Shown: positions 37,542-42,688 of the stretch, one piece after another
Layout of the letters: every line of letters begins with the position of its first letter
Numbering within the stretch: the first letter of the stretch is position 1
Assembly: GCA_023384005.1 (NCBI GenBank)
Contig: JAHDXY010000008.1
Location: 1-42,688 of the forward strand
Reading direction: 5' to 3'
DNA length: 42,688 nt
From: Burkholderiaceae bacterium
Lineage (GTDB): Bacteria > Pseudomonadota > Gammaproteobacteria > Burkholderiales > Burkholderiaceae_E
Translations under genes and position numbers: made by a program
The notes under the pieces: generated by a model
Told to the model about the DNA's origin: nothing
Seen by the model: only the letters and a program-made list of their open reading frames with translations
The model's database searches: none

Positions 37542-38141
37542 TCAGCCGAACAGCTTGTTGGCCGTCTCGGCGATCAGCTTGCCCTGGAAGCGGGCGCCGC
37601 CGAGCTCGATCTCGGAGGGCTGGCGCGAGCCGTCACCGCCGGCGATGGTGGTCGCACCATAGGGACTGCCGCCGACGATCTCGTCCAGGGTCATCTGTCC
37701 CTGGAAGCTGTAGGGCAGACCCACCGTGATCAGACCGAAGTGCATCAGGTTGGTCAGGATCGAGAAGAGGGTCGTCTCCTGGCCGCCGTGCTGCGTGGCG
37801 GTCGAGGTAAACGCGCCGCCCACCTTGCCGTTGAGCGCGCCGCGCGCCCACAGCCCGCCCGCCTGGTCGAGGAAATTGGCCATCTGCGAGGTCATCCGCC
37901 CGAAGCGGGTGCCGGTGCCGACGACGATGGCGTCGTATTCCACCAGATCGTCGATCTTCGCGACCGGTGCCGCCTGGTCGAGCTTGTAGTGCGAAGCCTT
38001 GGCGACCTCGGCGGGAACCAGTTCGGGGACACGCTTGATGTCGACCGTCGCGCCCGCTTCACGCGCGCCTTCGGCAACCGCTTCGGCCATTTTTTCGATG
38101 TGGCCGTACGAGGAGTAGTAAAGAACCAGAACCCGTGCCAT
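37542..38141 (-). CDS. wrbA: NAD(P)H:quinone oxidoreductase WrbA
   Basis: The 199-residue flavodoxin-like FMN enzyme carries out two-electron reduction of quinones, avoiding semiquinone radicals. ATG 38141 follows GGAGG. Motifs include [21 protein letters not shown] (FMN phosphate loop), [24 protein letters not shown], and [13 protein letters not shown] near the flavin ring. The longer track frame to 39233 is antisense to the LuxR gene. It is divergent from that gene; the intervening 213 bases contain the second LysR-like site. Confidence 0.96.
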   Translation of the reverse strand: MARVLVLYYSSYGHIEKMAEAVAEGAREAGATVDIKRVPELVPAEVAKASHYKLDQAAPVAKIDDLVEYDAIVVGTGTRFGRMTSQMANFLDQAGGLWARGALNGKVGGAFTSTATQHGGQETTLFSILTNLMHFGLITVGLPYSFQGQMTLDEIVGGSPYGATTIAGGDGSRQPSEIELGGARFQGKLIAETANKLFG

Positions 38142-38225
38142 TGCTTGTTCCTCCATAATGATTCGTCTTGCTCCAAGCTTAGCGGCAGGACGAATCCAGG
38201 ACCAGATGCCGATTTTCTGATTCAA

Positions 38226-38243
38226 CGTTCTATTCACAGAACG
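38226..38243. promoter_or_regulatory. 18-bp inverted repeat CGTTCT-ATTCAC-AGAACG, second probable LysR operator
   Basis: Perfect 6-bp arms about 85 bases upstream of wrbA. Same length and layout as the site at 36591-36608 (both CGTTCYATT then GAACG), which ties wrbA to the yqjG-lysR promoter region. Confidence 0.72.
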
Positions 38244-38354
38244 ACACCAGAAAAGCCCGACTTCCTCGGCGGCGGGCCCGGGGTAACTTCTTGTCGACCG
38301 AGCGCCGATGCAGTAGGCTCGGCGCAGCCCCGCGGCTCCCGGCGGGACCAGGCG

Positions 38355-40979
38355 ATGATGCCTCCATCGTTTCCACTCCAGGCCAAGTTGCGGCCACCGC
38401 GGCTGCGAGCCAACCTGCTGGACCGCGCGGCCCTGGCCTCGGCGGTAGCGCAGGCGCTGGTCGGCAAACGGGTCGTCGCCTTCGTCGCCCCGGCCGGCTG
38501 CGGCAAGACGGTGGCGTTGGGGCAGGGCCTGGCCGCACTGCCGCCCGGCTTTGCCGTGTCGTGGCTGTCGCTCGAACCGGGCGATGACCTCGAGCGGATA
38601 CTCAGCTGCCTGACGGCCGCGCTCGAGCCGCTGGACCCGCCGTGGCGTCAGGCGCCCGAAGCGATCGTGGCCATGGCCGGGGCCGGGGTCGCGGGGCGGC
38701 GCGATGCGGCCAGCGCCCTGGCAGCTGCCTTGCTCGGCTGCGAGCAAGACCAGGGCGTGATCGTACTCGACGACCTGCATCACGTCGTCGACCCGACTGC
38801 GCTGGAATGGCTGACGGCATGGGTGCGATGGCTGCCGCAGGGGTGGTCGCTCGCCTTGACCAGCCGCAGCCAACCCGCGCTGCCGCTGGCGCGATGGCGC
38901 GCTGCCGGCGAACTGGCCGAGTTCCGGGCCGCCGATCTCGCGCTGCGTCGTGCCGAGGTGGCCACGCTCGTGGGCCTGGATCCATCCAACCCCGCCGTGT
39001 CGGCATTGTGGGCGCGCACACAGGGTTGGCCGGCCGGAATCGGCCTGAGTCTGGCCCATGGCCTGGTCGATGGGCGCCCGGCGCTGCAGCCGCACGTCGA
39101 CGCCTATGTCAACGAGGAGATCCTCGGCGCGCTGCCGCCGACGATGGTTCGCTTTTTGCTGCGGACCTCGATCCTGCCCGAGCTGACGTCCGCGCGAGCC
39201 GCCGTCGTCAGCGGCGATCCGCAGGCCGGGCAATGGCTGGCGGAGACCGAGAGACGTGGCCTGCTGGGGACGCCGCTGGATGGTGACGAGCCGGCGCTAC
39301 GTCTGCACGACCTGCTGCGTGACTGGTTGCAGTCGCGCCTGCGCGGTCTCCACCCGCAGGAGCTGCCCGAACTGTTCCGTCGCGCGGCGCAGACCGAGAC
39401 CGACCCGCTGCGCGAAGTCGCCTGGTGGCAGCAGGCCGGCGACTGGCCGGCGGCCGAGCGCGCGCTGGCCAGGCATGCGCCGGCCCTGCTGAACGCCTTC
39501 GCCCTGACCGCGCTTGCGCGGCTGCTGGAAGCCTTTCCACCGCAGCGTCGTCTGGCATCCCCGTCGCTGGCGATGGTGCAGGGGCAGCTCGCGGCGCAGC
39601 GCTACGAGTGGCAGACGATGCAGCACGCCCTGCACCGCACGGCCGAGGGTTTCGAGCGCGAGGGTGACCTCGAGCGCTCGCTGCAGGCGCGCGCGCTGGA
39701 GGTCGTGGGCTTGCTGGCAGGCGGCCAGGTTGAGTTGGCGATGCAGCGGCAGGGCTCGATCCGATCGTGCGGAACCGAGGCGACCACGCGCGCGCTGCTG
39801 GCGCTGATGCGCTGCTGGTTCAGCGGTGCGACCGGGCCCGCCGACGGCCCCGGACGGCAGCTCGACGCCATGACCGACGAGTTGCTCACCGCACCGACGC
39901 CCAGCGTCTGGGCGAGCTGCATTCCGAGCTACATCTTCATCGGCCGCCCGGGAGTGCACGCGGCGTTGCGGCGCTGGGCCGACGCGGCCGCCGAACTCCC
40001 CGGCGAGCGCTCGGCCGCCCTGACCGCGCAAATCGCGCTCGTGACCGGCTGGCACCGGTTGTGGGGCGGTGAACGCGAAGCAGCACGAACCTGTTCCGAA
40101 GCGCTCGACGCCGAGCTGCGGTGGCAGGGCCGGCCGCGTGGGCTGGATCTGGCGGCGCTGTCCCTGCACACCGCGCTGGCGATGGCCGGCGACGACGCCG
40201 CCGAAGCCAACGACCAGCTGGACCAGATGATCGTTGCCGCCGCGGGCGATGCGCAGCGGCGCGACACCTGGCGCGCCGTGTTTGTCTTCGTCGCGTTGCA
40301 GCACGCCGCGCTGACCGGGCAGCCGCGGCGGGTGCTGTCGCTCGCCGACGACCTCGCCGCCGCGCCGACGGCGCGCGAATGGCAGCTGATGCGCGACGCT
40401 CGGTTGGCCGCCGCGGGCTGGGTCGCGTTCGGCCAGGGTGACTTCACCGCGGCGAGTGAGCGACTGTCGGCTGCGCTGCCTGGGTTGATCGAGCATGACC
40501 TCGTCGGCATCGCCCACCTGGCCCGCATCGGCCTCGTGCTGGCGCTGCTGCGGCGCGGCCATCCGCGCCAGGCGGGGGCGCAGCTGCTGCGCGCCTGGGA
40601 GGCGACCGGCGAGGGCCTAGAGCCCGGGCCCTGGCAGCTGGCCGGGCCACAGACCCTGGCCGAACTGGCCGAGGCCGACTGGGGCGGCGCCGGACACGAG
40701 CGCATCGTGCAGACGCTCGGACGCTGGCGGATGCCGTGCCAGCCGGCGCCGGGCCCGCACGGCGCCGTCAGGGATGCGGCGCGGCTGTCCACGCTCAGCG
40801 CCCGCGAGACCGAGGTGCTGGCGCGGCTCGCGGCCGGGGAGAGCAACAAGCTGATCGCGCGCGCCCTGGCGCTGAGCCCGCACACGGTCAAGCGCCACGT
40901 CGCCAACATCCTCGACAAGCTGGGCGTGGACTCCCGCGGGCGGGCCGCGGCCCTGTACCACGGGCACGCCGACCCCTGA
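38355..40979 (+). CDS. Large ATP-binding LuxR family regulator (MalT/LAL-like)
   Basis: The 874-residue STAND-type regulator starts at ATG 38355 (a second ATG follows at once); the track frame from 37740 is antisense to wrbA upstream. The N-terminal NTPase has a Walker A APAGCGKT (45-52) and Walker B-like [14 protein letters not shown] long helical, TPR-like middle follows ([33 protein letters not shown]), as in MalT. The C-terminal helix-turn-helix is [45 protein letters not shown]. Such proteins oligomerise with ATP and an inducer to activate promoters. Targets are unknown; it lies between wrbA and a cytochrome c locus. Confidence 0.93.
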   Translation: MMPPSFPLQAKLRPPRLRANLLDRAALASAVAQALVGKRVVAFVAPAGCGKTVALGQGLAALPPGFAVSWLSLEPGDDLERILSCLTAALEPLDPPWRQAPEAIVAMAGAGVAGRRDAASALAAALLGCEQDQGVIVLDDLHHVVDPTALEWLTAWVRWLPQGWSLALTSRSQPALPLARWRAAGELAEFRAADLALRRAEVATLVGLDPSNPAVSALWARTQGWPAGIGLSLAHGLVDGRPALQPHVDAYVNEEILGALPPTMVRFLLRTSILPELTSARAAVVSGDPQAGQWLAETERRGLLGTPLDGDEPALRLHDLLRDWLQSRLRGLHPQELPELFRRAAQTETDPLREVAWWQQAGDWPAAERALARHAPALLNAFALTALARLLEAFPPQRRLASPSLAMVQGQLAAQRYEWQTMQHALHRTAEGFEREGDLERSLQARALEVVGLLAGGQVELAMQRQGSIRSCGTEATTRALLALMRCWFSGATGPADGPGRQLDAMTDELLTAPTPSVWASCIPSYIFIGRPGVHAALRRWADAAAELPGERSAALTAQIALVTGWHRLWGGEREAARTCSEALDAELRWQGRPRGLDLAALSLHTALAMAGDDAAEANDQLDQMIVAAAGDAQRRDTWRAVFVFVALQHAALTGQPRRVLSLADDLAAAPTAREWQLMRDARLAAAGWVAFGQGDFTAASERLSAALPGLIEHDLVGIAHLARIGLVLALLRRGHPRQAGAQLLRAWEATGEGLEPGPWQLAGPQTLAELAEADWGGAGHERIVQTLGRWRMPCQPAPGPHGAVRDAARLSTLSARETEVLARLAAGESNKLIARALALSPHTVKRHVANILDKLGVDSRGRAAALYHGHADP

Positions 40980-40994
40980 CGGCGCGCAACGGCA

Positions 40995-41029
40995 ACGGGC
41001 CATCCGCGCGCCGCCGGGGCGTGGCCCGT
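40995..41029 (+). terminator. Stem-loop ACGGGCCA-N19-TGGCCCGT after the LuxR gene
   Basis: A perfect 8-bp stem begins 15 bases after the stop of the LuxR-type gene. No T-run follows, but the position suits a terminator. A second hairpin, GGCAGCC-ATCCC-GGCTGCC (41096-41114), lies just before the next ribosome site. Confidence 0.5.
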
Positions 41030-41132
41030 CGCAGCAGCAGCGATGGCCCGAATGGGCGATGTGCGATCGGCGACGCTTCGCGATCCTTGGTCGTCGGCAG
41101 CCATCCCGGCTGCCCCCACCGGAAGGATCACC

Positions 41133-41441
41133 ATGCACTACCCTGCCTCCGCCGCGATCGTCGCCGCCCTGGCCGCCTGCCCTTTCTGGGCGCTGGCCGC
41201 CGACGTCGCACCCGCCGCCATCGAAATGAAGGCCGACGACGCCGATCCAGTGCGCGCCTCCTTCGCGCGCATGCTGCAGCACGAACCCACGCGCCACGCC
41301 GTGCCGCCGCCTGCCGGGCCGCGCGATCCGCTGGTCGACGCAATGGTGCGGCCGCTGCGGGGCTCGGACCCGGTCACGGTGGCGGCGAGCATGCCAGCCG
41401 TCGTGGCGGACAAGCCCGGTCGAGGCGGCCGGCAGCCATGA
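41133..41441 (+). CDS. Small exported protein of unknown function, upstream of a diheme cytochrome
   Basis: The 102-residue product begins at ATG 41133 after GGAAGGATC; the track start at 41043 adds 30 unlikely residues. A signal peptide (MHYPASAAIVAALAACPFWALAADV) is clear. The mature part is short, proline- and arginine-rich and disordered-looking, with RDPLVDAMVRPLRGSDPV. It has no cofactor motif. I do not recognise it. The stop overlaps the cytochrome start (ATGA), so co-translation and a shared role in the same periplasmic redox unit are plausible. Confidence 0.7.
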   Translation: MHYPASAAIVAALAACPFWALAADVAPAAIEMKADDADPVRASFARMLQHEPTRHAVPPPAGPRDPLVDAMVRPLRGSDPVTVAASMPAVVADKPGRGGRQP

Positions 41442-42346
41442 AGCCCTGGCTGCGAACGACCGGCGTCGCCCTCCTGAGCGCAGGCGTGCTGCTGGGGGCG
41501 GCCGCCGCAACCCTCGACTGGGGAGCTCAGGCTCGTTCGAAACGGCGCATCGAGGTCAACCTTCGGCCGCTGCCTGATGCGGTCGGCGAGCCCTCGCCGG
41601 AGCGCGGTCGCTACCTCTTCGTCACGCGCGGCTGCGCCGGTTGCCACGGCAACCAGGGCGGAGGGCGCCCGGTCGTCGACGACGGCCAGGGCATGCGCGT
41701 CGTCGCGCCGACGATCGCACCGGGACCGGGCAGCAGCGTCGCCGGGTACGCGGCGGCCGATTGGGACCGCGTGATCCGCCATGGCATCAAGCCGGACGGC
41801 ACGCCGGTGCTGATCATGCCGAGCGAGGACACCGCCCGCCTGACCGATGCCGACCTGCGCTCGCTCGTGCGCCACCTCGGCACATTGCCGCCGGCGGCGC
41901 GGCCGGTCGCGGCGGAGGTGCGGCTGCCGTTCCCGGTGTGCATCGCCTACGCGCTGGGCCTGATGCCCGATGCCGCTGCGCGCATCGACCACGCCGCGCC
42001 TGCTCCGGCACCGGTCGACGATGGCGTCAGCATCGAACACGGCCGCTACGTGGCTGACCTGTGCCGTGGCTGCCACGGCGAGCATTTGTCCGGCGGCCGC
42101 GTGCCGTCGGGCCCGCCGGACTGGCCGCCGGCGGCCAACCTCACGCCGGGGCCGGACGGCTTGCTGCCACGCTACGCCTCGCTGGACGACTTCCGCCGGT
42201 TGATGCGCCAGGGCCGGCGGCCGGACGGCAGCGCGATCGGCGCCGCCATGCCGATCGGATCGCTCGGCGCGCTGAACGACACCGATCTCGCCGCGCTCCA
42301 CCTGTACCTGCGCAGCCTCGCGCCGCGGGCGTCCGGCGGGGGCTGA
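41438..42346 (+). CDS. Diheme c-type cytochrome, membrane-anchored or exported
   Basis: The 302-residue product has an N-terminal hydrophobic segment (about 7-25) that is a signal or anchor. Two c-type heme sites are present: C66-AG-C69-H70 and C209-RG-C212-H213. Each is followed by a class I cytochrome domain with a candidate distal methionine (VLIMPSED near 127 and GAAMPIGSL near 269). Arrangement and length resemble diheme subunits that take electrons from periplasmic dehydrogenases, but no dehydrogenase gene is in the window. I chose ATG 41438 because it overlaps the upstream stop; the track frame from 40736 runs through the LuxR gene. Confidence 0.9.
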   Translation: MKPWLRTTGVALLSAGVLLGAAAATLDWGAQARSKRRIEVNLRPLPDAVGEPSPERGRYLFVTRGCAGCHGNQGGGRPVVDDGQGMRVVAPTIAPGPGSSVAGYAAADWDRVIRHGIKPDGTPVLIMPSEDTARLTDADLRSLVRHLGTLPPAARPVAAEVRLPFPVCIAYALGLMPDAAARIDHAAPAPAPVDDGVSIEHGRYVADLCRGCHGEHLSGGRVPSGPPDWPPAANLTPGPDGLLPRYASLDDFRRLMRQGRRPDGSAIGAAMPIGSLGALNDTDLAALHLYLRSLAPRASGGG

Positions 42347-42605
42347 GCGCGGCCGTTCCGCGCGGCACATCCCGATCTCACGACCGAGCGCCAGAGCATG
42401 ATCGCGGCGCAATATTTTCCGCAGGCTAGTGCGCGCCAGCTGAGCGTGCGCCGCTGCCTCGTCGAGTACATCGTTCAAGACGTGCGGCTGGCGACCAACT
42501 CGGCCAAGCACAAGCCCCCGGAGTTCCAGTTGCTCGTCAGCAATGCCGAAAGGCACGGGGACGATATCTGGGCGCAGTCGCCGCTTCCCAGCCGCCGGTT
42601 GACGA
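42347..42605. other. Stretch without a supported gene near the right edge
   Basis: The track ORF 42398-42679 (MIAAQYFPQASARQ) has no clear ribosome site and no recognised motif, and its end overlaps the probable minus-strand gene below. I see no terminator or repeat of note. A short hypothetical protein cannot be excluded. Confidence 0.4.
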
Positions 42606-42688
42606 TCACGCCTCGCGGGGTCGACTCAAGCCATAGGCCCGCGCGATCCGTTCGGCAATCTCGCCGACGCTGCTGTTGATCTTGAGCG
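42606..42688 (-). CDS. C-terminal end of a gene entering from beyond the window
   Basis: The minus strand reads LKINSSVGEIAERIARAYGL then SRPREA and TGA, 26 codons visible. The helical, amphipathic character and GC3-rich codons look like the tail of a real protein. Nothing more can be said about its family from this fragment. Confidence 0.45.
   Translation of the reverse strand, partial: LKINSSVGEIAERIARAYGLSRPREA

Noticed and set aside
37740-40979. 1079-aa version of the LuxR-type regulator
   Set aside because: The first 205 residues are antisense to wrbA and its promoter; ATG 38355 fits the family start.
42398-42679. 93-aa plus-strand ORF at the right edge
   Set aside because: No ribosome site or motif, and its end overlaps the likely minus-strand gene tail.

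Overview
The window is high-GC DNA that reads as a beta-proteobacterium, most likely Burkholderiales. The main support is the compact yciB-bolA-ppiC group, together with SelO, a Sdh set of beta/gamma type and many acyl-CoA and hydantoinase genes typical of metabolically versatile members of that order. This is inferred from gene content and base composition only. No rRNA, tRNA, CRISPR array, insertion sequence or replication origin was seen.

Layout. 1-7714 is mostly housekeeping: the N-terminal part of an acyl-CoA synthetase running off the left edge, selO, a 41-codon ORF, yciB-bolA-ppiC, an exported beta-propeller protein, an M81 (MlrC-type) peptidase broken by a 4-bp tandem duplication, and tadA. 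7788-21102 is a long run of minus-strand catabolic genes. Transcribed from the right, it encodes an RbsA-RbsC-RbsB type ABC importer, a HyuA/HyuB pair and an acyl-CoA synthetase, then a TetR regulator, a PaaK-type CoA ligase, a divergent acyl-CoA mutase large subunit and its separate B12-binding subunit. A second TetR gene (21321-21917) faces this run across a promoter region with a palindrome on both -10 boxes. My reading is uptake of a substrate, ATP-dependent hydrolysis or carboxylation, CoA activation and B12-dependent skeleton rearrangement; the substrate is unknown.

21963-29096 holds a quinone-reductase-like dehydrogenase, then two periplasmic binding proteins and a hybrid histidine kinase with no transporter genes, which looks like a binding-protein-dependent sensor. 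Just after the kinase lies a 60-bp sequence that matches an internal part of hyuB at 59 of 60 positions, a probable trace of rearrangement. 29358-31578 is a lower-GC sdhC-sdhD-sdhB-DUF488 operon without sdhA. 32018-34604 is a LemA/M48 metalloprotease pair.

34666-38141 is a redox and electrophile-defence group (pirin, glutathionyl-hydroquinone reductase, LysR regulator, WrbA quinone reductase). Two 18-bp inverted repeats of the same pattern, CGTTCYATT(N4)GAACG, sit in its two divergent promoter regions and are probably operators of the LysR protein. The right end carries a large MalT-like LuxR regulator, a small exported protein, a diheme cytochrome c, and the last codons of a minus-strand gene entering from outside.
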